From DASTWM01 sp035765855 (GTDB lineage Bacteria; Chloroflexota; Chloroflexia; Chloroflexales; Roseiflexaceae): a DNA stretch of 8,230 bases. The stretch spans positions 1 to 8,230 of the forward strand of contig DASTWM010000402.1 of assembly GCA_035765855.1 (NCBI GenBank). Reading direction: 5' to 3'. The notes beneath the pieces are model-generated. The model did no database searches, had not been told where the DNA came from, and saw only the letters and a list, made by a program, of their open reading frames with translations. Below are positions 1-5,283 of the stretch, in pieces. The position numbers and the translations under genes were made by a program. The first letter of the stretch is position 1, and each line of letters begins with the position of its first letter.

Positions 1-131
1 TCAAAGATCGAATCTGTTGCCAGCGCTGAACATGGTGCGGATGTGGTATCATAAAAGCCTCACGTGTTCTACGCACGTAAAGTGTGCTGTGCAATAACGT
101 ACATTGTCAACTCTTTCTGGAGGGTACGCCG

Positions 132-185
132 ATGTGCATCCTCGCTGTGGCTCCCATGGTACGTCCGTTTCGTGTCACGGAATGA
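132..185 (+). CDS. Possible 17-codon leader ORF (weak)
   Basis: An ATG at 132 is preceded by GGAGGG at 119-124 with a 7-nt spacer, a better ribosome site than the downstream acyltransferase has. The frame reads MCILAVAPMVRPFRVTE and stops at TGA 183-185. It lies about 110 nt upstream of the acyltransferase start. It could be a leader peptide or chance. There is no run of a single amino acid as in classical attenuator peptides, and no clear terminator follows. It is listed because the ribosome site is strong for a stretch with no other gene. Confidence 0.15.
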   Translation: MCILAVAPMVRPFRVTE

Positions 186-225
186 TGCACAGACAATGGC
201 CGATTTCCTCACAATGTGCGTATCT

Positions 226-239
226 CTATGGTAGCATAG
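226..239 (+). promoter_or_regulatory. Candidate promoter -10 within a small palindrome, upstream of the acyltransferase
   Basis: CTATG (226-230) and CATAG (235-239) form an inverted repeat around GTAG. The same bases contain TGGTAGCAT (229-237), which fits an extended -10 (TGn followed by TAnnAT). Transcription would start near 244 and give a leader of about 50 nt. I see no good -35. An operator overlapping the -10 is possible, but a 5-bp repeat is easily chance. Confidence 0.25.
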
Positions 240-274
240 TTCTCTTGCGGCCGACTCGTTGTGTATCGCTCGTT

Positions 275-281
275 GGAGGAG
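275..281 (+). promoter_or_regulatory. Ribosome binding site of the acyltransferase gene
   Basis: GGAGGAG lies 12 nt before the ATG at 294. The spacing is longer than ideal, but this site favours 294 over the in-frame GTG at 261, which would lie upstream of it. ATG 300 is a second, less well spaced choice. Confidence 0.5.
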
Positions 282-293
282 CCACATTTTATT

Positions 294-971
294 ATGGGCA
301 TGTACACAAGCCATCACTTAACCGCGCGCCTGAACTGGCCCGGTCTGTTGTTTCTCGCTTTTGTGCGCCGCTATTGTAGTTTACAGGTTATCGGCCTCGA
401 TCATGTGCCGACCTCAGGTGCCTTCATTCTGGCAGCAAATCATTCCAGCCACGCTGACACGGCCGTGATTTATGCGAGCCTGCCCCCGCCGCATCGCAAA
501 AAGGTGCTGGCGGCAGCCGCCCGCGATTATTTCTTTGACAATGGTCTCCGCCAATACGTCTCGCGCGTATTGTTCAACACCATTCCGGTCGCGCGAGAGC
601 CAAGAAAAGGCGAAGACCCGCTGCGCCATGTCGTGCGGGCGCTGCGGGAGGATTACGGCGTGCTGCTGTACCCGGAAGGGACGCGCAACCAAAGCGGCGG
701 CATCGGTCCGTTTCGCGGCGGCATCGGCAGGCTGATCGCGGAATTCCCAGGTTTAACGGTGATCCCGACGCTGTTGCAAGGCACTGACGAAGTCATGCCG
801 AAGAAAGCCATGTTTCCGCGCCCACGCCCGGTGACGCTGCATTTTGGCGCGCCCATCCCCGACTTGCACGCCGATCTGGAGGACAAGGCTTCCTGGCGCG
901 CGGCAGCGGAAAAGGTGCGCGAGGCCGTGATTCATCTGAAGGACGAGCAACCCGCGCGCGCGAACTCATAG
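294..971 (+). CDS. PlsC-like lysophospholipid acyltransferase
   Basis: This is a 225-residue member of the PlsC/LPLAT acyltransferase family, which transfers a fatty acyl group to lysophosphatidate or a related acceptor at the membrane during phospholipid synthesis. The catalytic HX4D motif is present in NHSSHAD, with His50 and Asp55. The phosphate-binding block is YPEGTRNQSG, with EGTR at 128-131, followed by the conserved glycine-rich PFRGGIGRL. VIPTLLQG (156-163) is the usual last block. The length is typical of the short bacterial family. No strong N-terminal membrane helix precedes the domain, so association is probably peripheral. The start at 294 was chosen over GTG 261 because GGAGGAG lies between them. 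It converges on glpD. Family membership is certain; the acceptor (glycerol phosphate chain or another lipid) cannot be read from sequence, so I give no symbol. Confidence 0.9.
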   Translation: MGMYTSHHLTARLNWPGLLFLAFVRRYCSLQVIGLDHVPTSGAFILAANHSSHADTAVIYASLPPPHRKKVLAAAARDYFFDNGLRQYVSRVLFNTIPVAREPRKGEDPLRHVVRALREDYGVLLYPEGTRNQSGGIGPFRGGIGRLIAEFPGLTVIPTLLQGTDEVMPKKAMFPRPRPVTLHFGAPIPDLHADLEDKASWRAAAEKVREAVIHLKDEQPARANS

Positions 972-982
972 ACCTGTGTGTT

Positions 983-1020
983 CGCCGCGCCGTGCAACAA
1001 AACTGTTGCACGGCGCGGCG
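983..1020. terminator. Perfect 17-bp hairpin between convergent genes, probable bidirectional terminator
   Basis: The arms 983-999 and 1004-1020 are exact reverse complements and enclose the loop AAAC. The stem is strongly GC-rich. It sits 11 nt past the acyltransferase stop and 15 nt past the glpD stop on the other strand, where a shared terminator would be. Neither side carries a T-tract, so it is not a textbook intrinsic terminator. It may instead stall polymerase or protect the 3' ends of both mRNAs. A 10-bp palindrome (CATGCGCATG, 1025-1034) follows between it and the glpD stop. Confidence 0.65.
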
Positions 1021-1035
1021 TCGTGCATGCGCATG

Positions 1036-2640
1036 TCACGCGTGGACAGCCATGGCATGATCGTTCAGTTCAGTCTTCTTTGTGTCGCTCAGCATGTACT
1101 GGCTTGCAAGTTGATCATATGCCTCGACCTGCTGCTGCCATGCCTCGTCGAAGCCAAGCTCTTCAGCGAGCAGCCTGGCAACCTTCGGCGCTGCTTCCTT
1201 GCTGGCCCTGGCGTTCAGCAGCAACGCCCGCGTCCGGCGCGCCAGCACGTCCTCGACGGTGCGTGCCAGTTCGTAGCGCGCCGCCCAGATAACCTCGCCC
1301 GTGCGGTACGGCAGGTTGTCATGGAGCGGCAGATTCCAGCCGGGTTGCTCGGCGAGCAGTTTCCTGAGCGCCTCCGCGTCGGAACCGTACACGGCGAACG
1401 GCTCCTCTTCGGGCGTTTTGCTCCAGCCATGGAGCTTGAGGTCGGTGGTGATGCTGGCGCGCTTCGGCAGCTGCGCGACTTCGGCGGCTTTGTCGATCGT
1501 GTCTTCGCCCATGTGCCGGTACGTCGTCCATTTGCCGCCGGTGATTGTTACCAGGCCGGACGGGGACACGAGCAAGGTATGATGGCGTGAAAGCGCGGCG
1601 GTGTTTTCGCCATCGCCGCCAGCCTTCACCAGCGGGCGCAGGCCGGTGTAAACGCTCAATACATCGTCAGGCGTTGGGTCTTTGCTGAGGTAGCGAGCCG
1701 CATGCGCCAGCAGGAACTCAATTTCCTCATCCAGCGGGCGCGGTTCGAGCGACGCTTCATGCACCGGGGTGTCCGTGGTGCCGATCACGACGTGGTTGTG
1801 CCACGGCACGGCGAACAACACGCGCCCATCGTCGGTCTTAGGAATCATGATCGCATCTTCGCCCGGCAGGAACGACTTGTCGAGCACAATGTGAACGCCC
1901 TGACTGGGTGAAAGAATGGAATTCGCGTCCGGGTTATCCATCTTGCGCAGGCCGTCAGCAAACACGCCCGTGGCGTTCACCACGGCGCGCGCATGAATGC
2001 TCCATTCCTCGTCGGTTTCAGCGTCGCGGGCGCGCACGCCGGAAATACGCCCGTTATGCTTCAACAGGCTAGTTACCGGCGCGTAATTGAGCGCGGTGCC
2101 GCCCAGATCGAGAAACGTGCGCAGCAAGGTAACAGCCAGGCGCGTGTCGTCGAACTGGCCGTCGTAGTAGAGCACGCCGCCGCGCAAGCCTTGTGGCTCA
2201 ATCGTCGGTGCGCGCCGAAGCACCTCTTTTTTGCTGAGCAGCTTGGAGAAGCCAAAGCCCAGACTGCCTGCCATGACGCTGTACAGCATGAGACCCGCGC
2301 CATAATACGGGTTGTCCCACCATTTGTAACCCGGCACGATGAACGGCAGCGCGTGGACAAGGTGCGGAGCGTTGTTGCGCATGCGCCCGCGCTCTTTGAG
2401 GGCGTCGAAGACCAGCGCGAGATCGCCCTGCGCGAGGTAGCGCACGCCGCCGTGTGCCAGTTTGGTGCTGCGGCTCGATGTGCCTTTAGCAAAATCCACC
2501 GCTTCGAGCAGCAGCGTCTTGTAACCGCGCGCCGCCGCATCAACAGCAGATCCCAGGCCGGTTGCGCCGCCACCGACAATGACAATATCCCACGTCTCGT
2601 CTGTTCGCACGCGCTCTAGCATGTCTGCCCGTCGTATCAT
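1036..2640 (-). CDS. glpD: FAD-dependent glycerol-3-phosphate dehydrogenase
   Basis: GlpD oxidises sn-glycerol 3-phosphate to dihydroxyacetone phosphate with FAD, passing electrons to membrane quinone; it is the aerobic route for glycerol use. The protein has 534 residues. The dinucleotide-binding motif IVGGGATGLG is at 21-30, followed by the family signatures TSSRSTKLAHGGVRYL (54-69), GTTDTP (287-292) and TITGGKWTTYR (365-375). The C-terminal domain has RYELARTVEDVLARRTR (455-471), diagnostic of GlpA/GlpD. The frame extends upstream to 2745, but AGGAG at 2652-2648 places the start at ATG 2640, and the upstream ATG lies inside the proposed -10 element. No glpF, glpK or glpR is visible in the window. 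It follows the phosphorylase gene after 118 nt and probably has its own promoter and a structured leader. Confidence 0.96.
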   Translation of the reverse strand: MIRRADMLERVRTDETWDIVIVGGGATGLGSAVDAAARGYKTLLLEAVDFAKGTSSRSTKLAHGGVRYLAQGDLALVFDALKERGRMRNNAPHLVHALPFIVPGYKWWDNPYYGAGLMLYSVMAGSLGFGFSKLLSKKEVLRRAPTIEPQGLRGGVLYYDGQFDDTRLAVTLLRTFLDLGGTALNYAPVTSLLKHNGRISGVRARDAETDEEWSIHARAVVNATGVFADGLRKMDNPDANSILSPSQGVHIVLDKSFLPGEDAIMIPKTDDGRVLFAVPWHNHVVIGTTDTPVHEASLEPRPLDEEIEFLLAHAARYLSKDPTPDDVLSVYTGLRPLVKAGGDGENTAALSRHHTLLVSPSGLVTITGGKWTTYRHMGEDTIDKAAEVAQLPKRASITTDLKLHGWSKTPEEEPFAVYGSDAEALRKLLAEQPGWNLPLHDNLPYRTGEVIWAARYELARTVEDVLARRTRALLLNARASKEAAPKVARLLAEELGFDEAWQQQVEAYDQLASQYMLSDTKKTELNDHAMAVHA

Positions 2641-2644
2641 GGCC

Positions 2645-2652
2645 CTTCTCCT
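2645..2652 (-). promoter_or_regulatory. Ribosome binding site deciding the glpD start
   Basis: On the minus strand this reads AGGAGAAG, with the AGGAG core 7 nt before ATG 2640. It decides for 2640 over the in-frame ATGs at 2745 and 2622, which have no comparable site. Confidence 0.75.
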
Positions 2653-2672
2653 GTCGCTATGCTTCCATGCGC

Positions 2673-2727
2673 ACAACGCCACGCGCAATGAGATGGAAAT
2701 GCGTTCTGACATTGCTGGTGGCGTTGT
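2673..2727 (-). promoter_or_regulatory. Long imperfect stem-loop in the glpD leader
   Basis: The outer arms are 2673-2682 (ACAACGCCAC) and 2718-2727 (its exact reverse complement). The inner arms are GCAATG at 2685-2690 and CATTGC at 2710-2715. Between them lies a 2x2 mismatch, giving 16 paired positions of 18 around a 19-nt loop. It falls wholly within the proposed 5' leader of glpD, ending about 20 nt before the Shine-Dalgarno core. No T-tract follows, so it is not a plain terminator. A regulatory leader or an end structure for the upstream phosphorylase mRNA are both possible. Confidence 0.5.
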
Positions 2728-2743
2728 ACGTTTCACATCTGAC

Positions 2744-2749
2744 ATTATA
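2744..2749 (-). promoter_or_regulatory. Candidate -10 element (TATAAT) of the glpD promoter
   Basis: Read on the minus strand this is an exact TATAAT, about 10 nt after the phosphorylase stop codon. A start near 2737 would give a leader of nearly 100 nt before glpD. No good -35 is visible at 16-18 nt; that region lies in the phosphorylase 3' end. The surrounding ATTATAAT (2744-2751) is palindromic, so the box also reads as TATAAT on the plus strand. Confidence 0.45.
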
Positions 2750-2758
2750 ATAACACGT

Positions 2759-3589
2759 TTACGTCATGCGCTTCAAAATTCCTTTTAGCAATGCGCTGAA
2801 CTTTGGCTTGGCGGCTTCACCCGCTTCAAGCACTTCTTCATGATTAGCGGGTGGCCCGTCGGGCAGCGCCAGATTGGTGATCAGCGAAATGCCTGACACG
2901 CGCATGCCGCTGTGCCGCGCGACGATCACTTCCGGCGCGGTAGACATGCCGACGGCATCAGCGCCCCAGAGGCGCAGCATCCGCAGCTCGGCGGCGCTTT
3001 CAAAGGCCGGGCCGCTCACCATGGCGTACACGCCGTCGCGCAGTGTCGCGCCGACTTCGTCAGCCACGCTGTGGGCAATCTCGGCCAGTTCCGCGTCGAA
3101 CGCGCCAACCATGGGCGGGAAGCGCGGCCCAAGCTGGTCGTCATTTTCACCGCGCAGCGGATGATGGCCTGCCATGCCCGGCAAGAAAATCTGATCGGTA
3201 ATGCGCATCAGGTCGCCCACTGCCCAGTCGGCGCGCAGGCCACCCGCCGCGTTCGTGACCAGTAGCGTGTCGCAGCCGAGCGCCCGCATGACGCGCACCG
3301 GGAAGGTCACGTCCTGCATGGAGAAGCCTTCATAAAAATGAAAGCGCCCGCGCATCACGGCGACAGGCACGCCTGAAAGCCGCCCAACCGCGAGCTCGCT
3401 GCGATGCCCCGGCACGCTCGACGGCGCGAATCCGGGAATATCCTTGTAGGGTATCACCGTGGCGTCGGCGAGTTCGTCGGCCATGCCGCCCAGCCCCGAG
3501 CCGAGAATCATGCCAATGCGCGGCTCCAGCGTGGCGTGCGCGCGTACAACATCGCGCGCCCGTTCAATTTGAGCGAATAGCTCACTCAT
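2759..3589 (-). CDS. punA: Purine nucleoside phosphorylase (trimeric, PNP/MTAP family)
   Basis: The enzyme splits purine nucleosides with phosphate into free base and ribose 1-phosphate, in cytoplasmic purine salvage. The 276-residue length fits the trimeric class. Visible motifs are the phosphate-site GSGLGG (30-35) and GHRSE (61-65), RFHFYEG (82-88) with the purine-site loop, TNAAGG (112-117), the GPAFES block (193-198) with Glu198, DAVGMSTAPEVIVARH (211-226) and SLITNLA (235-241). Asn239 matches the human PNP Asn that selects 6-oxopurines, so inosine and guanosine are the expected substrates; His250 matches the human ribose-contacting His. GGGAGG lies 4 nt before ATG 3589. The gene starts 18 nt after the PH-SHOCT gene and is probably cotranscribed with it. 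The name punA is a common choice rather than a proven one. Confidence 0.95.
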   Translation of the reverse strand: MSELFAQIERARDVVRAHATLEPRIGMILGSGLGGMADELADATVIPYKDIPGFAPSSVPGHRSELAVGRLSGVPVAVMRGRFHFYEGFSMQDVTFPVRVMRALGCDTLLVTNAAGGLRADWAVGDLMRITDQIFLPGMAGHHPLRGENDDQLGPRFPPMVGAFDAELAEIAHSVADEVGATLRDGVYAMVSGPAFESAAELRMLRLWGADAVGMSTAPEVIVARHSGMRVSGISLITNLALPDGPPANHEEVLEAGEAAKPKFSALLKGILKRMT

Positions 3590-3607
3590 TGCACCTCCCG
3601 TGCCTTA

Positions 3608-4297
3608 TCACAATCTGCTTAGCAACTCGCGTTTCTTGCTCTCGAATTCAGACTCCGACAGGATGCCCTGGTCGCGCAGACTCGCCAGCGTTTGCAGTGT
3701 CTGCTCGATGTCTGGCTGGCGCTGGCGCTCGACGGGCGCGGCCTGCACATACGCTTCCACGGACGGATCGATATAGCCAAATCCGCGCTGATAATGGATC
3801 TGCGCCTCGCGCAACTCGCGCTTGAAGTCGAGCGGGTGTGCGACCCAGCGCATGGTATTTGCGCCCAGGTCGGACGCGGTCAGCACGCGAATGTCGCCAA
3901 AGTCAAAAATACGGCCAAGCCAGCTTTGCCGTAGCTCAAGATCGTTGATTTTTTCCAGCGATGAATCAGTCGAGCGCTTGCTCAAAATGCCGCGCAACTG
4001 AATCACGCGCTGATCAGTGATGATAAACTCTTCGTTGTTCCAGCGCAGATAATCGAGGAACGCGCTGATGACAATGCCAATGCTGATGATGCCACAGATC
4101 AGCAGCACAAGCTGCCCCACCGGCGTACCGCCGATGAGTTGATTGCGAAAGGCGGCCTGCGAGGCGACGCCCGCCGAGATCAGGATCGCGATCAGCAATA
4201 GCTCCGTCAGCACGCTGCTAACCAGCACAAAAAGATGCTGGCGCGCAATGTAGACGATCCGTTCATCGCGTCCTAACAGTTCGTCAATATAGGACAT
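3608..4297 (-). CDS. Membrane protein with bacterial PH domain and C-terminal SHOCT motif
   Basis: This 229-residue protein of unknown function has a clear layout. Residues 1-20 are polar and charged. Two hydrophobic helices at about 22-44 and 61-83 form a hairpin in the membrane. A bacterial PH-like (bPH/DUF304) domain spans about 87-165, with the typical opening EFIITDQRVIQLRGILSKR (90-108) and INDLELRQS. A proline- and glutamine-containing linker leads to a SHOCT motif at about 198-229 (LASLRDQGILSESEFESKK). Both ends of the membrane hairpin probably face the cytoplasm. SHOCT motifs are short helical modules often found at the ends of membrane or PH proteins and are thought to mediate oligomerisation. 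AAGGAGA lies 7 nt before ATG 4297. It shares an operon with the phosphorylase, with no evident functional link. The domain calls are firm; the role is unknown. Confidence 0.88.
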   Translation of the reverse strand: MSYIDELLGRDERIVYIARQHLFVLVSSVLTELLLIAILISAGVASQAAFRNQLIGGTPVGQLVLLICGIISIGIVISAFLDYLRWNNEEFIITDQRVIQLRGILSKRSTDSSLEKINDLELRQSWLGRIFDFGDIRVLTASDLGANTMRWVAHPLDFKRELREAQIHYQRGFGYIDPSVEAYVQAAPVERQRQPDIEQTLQTLASLRDQGILSESEFESKKRELLSRL

Positions 4298-4361
4298 GGA
4301 CGTGTCTCCTTGGTGTGACTATGCTGGCTAGCACGTTCTGCCCGAAGGTTGTGCTGGTATG

Positions 4362-4367
4362 ATTATA
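4362..4367 (-). promoter_or_regulatory. Candidate -10 element (TATAAT) for the PH-SHOCT and phosphorylase genes
   Basis: An exact TATAAT on the minus strand lies in the 131-nt gap after recO. It predicts a start near 4355 and a leader of roughly 58 nt. The -35 region is poor at 16-18 nt spacing. The gap is otherwise AT-richer than the genes and shows no strong hairpin. Confidence 0.5.
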
Positions 4368-4428
4368 CAAGGTGTACACGGCTTCTGTGGTTCATGCCAA
4401 AGGTCCTGTTTTCCACTATGCCGTTTGG

Positions 4429-5184
4429 CTACGTGTTCCGTACTTCATCAAGAAAAGCAACCGATTTCAAATCGCGCTCCAGCGTCCGGCGCACATACGC
4501 CCGCAGAATATGCTCGGCTTCGGCGCGCACGGGTGGCGAAATAGTGAGCACATCCACGGCGTCGATCGGATGGCTTTGCAAATAGCGCAGCAGCTTGAAC
4601 GCGCCCAGGCTCATGGGCAGGGCGGCGCGGAAGGCTGGCCCGCAGCGTGGACACAGCACGCCACCGGCGTCCGGGCTGAAGCGGTTGGCTTCTTCGGTCA
4701 GCGTTTCCTGGCAGTTGGCGCAGTGGTACAGGTGCGGGCGGTAGCCAACGAAGCTGAGCAGGTGCAGCTCGAAGAAACGCAGCACAAGGTCGATAGTTGG
4801 CGTGCTGTCGAGTGCCGTTAGCGTGGCGACAAACAAATTGAACACCGGACGGTTTTCATCTTCTTCCTCGATGAGCCGGTCGATCAGTTCAGCGGCGTAG
4901 TACGCCGCGCTGATCCGCGCGAGATCGGCGCGCAAATTGTCGAAGCGGTGCATGATCGCGCTCTGCGTGACAATATCGAGGTTGCGCCCCACGGCCAGCA
5001 TCATGGTCGTGTGGGTAAACAGCTCGATGTGTCCCGCCAGGCGGCTGGTCGTTTTGCGGGCACCCTTCGCAACCACGCGGCGCTTGCCCTGCGGCGTCAT
5101 GAGCGTGAGCAGGCGGTCGGCCTCGCCAAAGTCGCTGCGCCGGATGATCACGGCTTCAATGCGATAAACTCTGTCGCGTGCCAT
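4429..5184 (-). CDS. recO: DNA repair protein RecO
   Basis: RecO helps load RecA onto single-stranded DNA with RecR and anneals complementary strands in recombinational repair. The 251-residue protein has the N-terminal OB fold at about 5-80, with the family opening EAVIIRRSDFGEADRLLTLMTPQGKRRVVAKGARK (given here by its positions 10-44). A helical domain follows. The C-terminal zinc motif is intact: Cys155 and Cys158 (CANC), Cys178 and Cys181 (CPRC). The frame extends to an ATG at 5214, but that ATG lies inside a repeat array, whereas ATG 5184 has AGGA 5 nt upstream and starts at the usual family position. It follows the helicase-domain gene by 96 nt, and that gap is filled mainly by the repeat array, which ends in this gene's ribosome site. 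Confidence 0.95.
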   Translation of the reverse strand: MARDRVYRIEAVIIRRSDFGEADRLLTLMTPQGKRRVVAKGARKTTSRLAGHIELFTHTTMMLAVGRNLDIVTQSAIMHRFDNLRADLARISAAYYAAELIDRLIEEEDENRPVFNLFVATLTALDSTPTIDLVLRFFELHLLSFVGYRPHLYHCANCQETLTEEANRFSPDAGGVLCPRCGPAFRAALPMSLGAFKLLRYLQSHPIDAVDVLTISPPVRAEAEHILRAYVRRTLERDLKSVAFLDEVRNT

Positions 5185-5189
5185 GGTGT

Positions 5190-5193
5190 TCCT
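5190..5193 (-). promoter_or_regulatory. recO ribosome binding site abutting the repeat array
   Basis: AGGA on the minus strand lies 5 nt before ATG 5184. Its first base is the last base of the outermost 8-bp repeat unit (5193-5200), so folding of the array in the mRNA could change access to it. Confidence 0.55.
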
Positions 5194-5283
5194 GACAAGA
5201 TGACACGGTGACATGGTGACACAATAACATGGCAGCCATATGTGAAGCTGCCCTCGTCATCGTGTCATCCTGTCATCATGTCA
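5193..5283. repeat. Inverted array of 8-bp repeats around a 6-bp GC stem
   Basis: On the plus strand four units run in tandem: TGACAAGA, TGACACGG, TGACATGG and TGACACAA (5193-5224), then a degenerate TAACAT. GGCAGC (5231-5236) and GCTGCC (5247-5252) form a stem around a 10-nt loop. The other arm (5253-5283) is the same family inverted: its reverse complement reads TGACATGA, TGACAGGA, TGACACGA, TGACGAG. The whole forms an imperfect hairpin of about 37-44 nt per arm with wobble-compatible differences. One end includes the TGA stop of the helicase-domain gene and the other touches the recO ribosome site. There is no T-tract, so it is not a standard terminator. Confidence 0.85.

Larger units (their letters stand above)
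1..293. other. Upstream region without a convincing complete gene
   Basis: This stretch is visibly less GC-rich than the genes that follow and carries no long open frame with coding character. Two edge frames are possible. On the minus strand an ATG at 52-50, preceded by a GAGG-like ribosome site, opens a frame that leaves the window (start MIPHPHHVQRWQQ). On the plus strand a frame open from base 1 ends at TAA 52-54 (ending AEHGADVVS). Neither shows the GC-rich third positions of the other genes, and I cannot choose between them. A consensus TTGACA hexamer lies on the minus strand at 110-105, but I see no good -10 at the right distance. A short ORF at 132-185 and a small palindrome at 226-239 are listed separately. 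Confidence 0.5.

Noticed and set aside
1..293. tRNA or other structured RNA gene in the left region
   Set aside because: I could not find a cloverleaf, a conserved T-loop or a known riboswitch core; only a 5-bp palindrome is evident.
976..1590. 204-residue plus-strand ORF over glpD
   Set aside because: It is antisense to glpD, whose motifs run through the same bases, and it also crosses the 983-1020 hairpin. Its protein has no recognisable family pattern.
1993..2619. 208-residue plus-strand ORF over the glpD N-terminal half
   Set aside because: It lies opposite the FAD-binding motif and signature blocks of glpD. Long antisense frames are expected in GC-rich genes.
2641..2745. 35-residue N-terminal extension of GlpD
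   Set aside because: The extension has no family counterpart, its ATG lies in the proposed -10, and a strong ribosome site points to 2640.
5185..5214. 10-residue N-terminal extension of RecO from ATG 5214
   Set aside because: Its codons are made of repeat-array sequence, and ATG 5184 has its own AGGA at good spacing.
5193..5283. CRISPR array
   Set aside because: Units are 8 bp, contiguous and inverted about a stem; there are no spacers, no repeats of CRISPR length and no cas genes.
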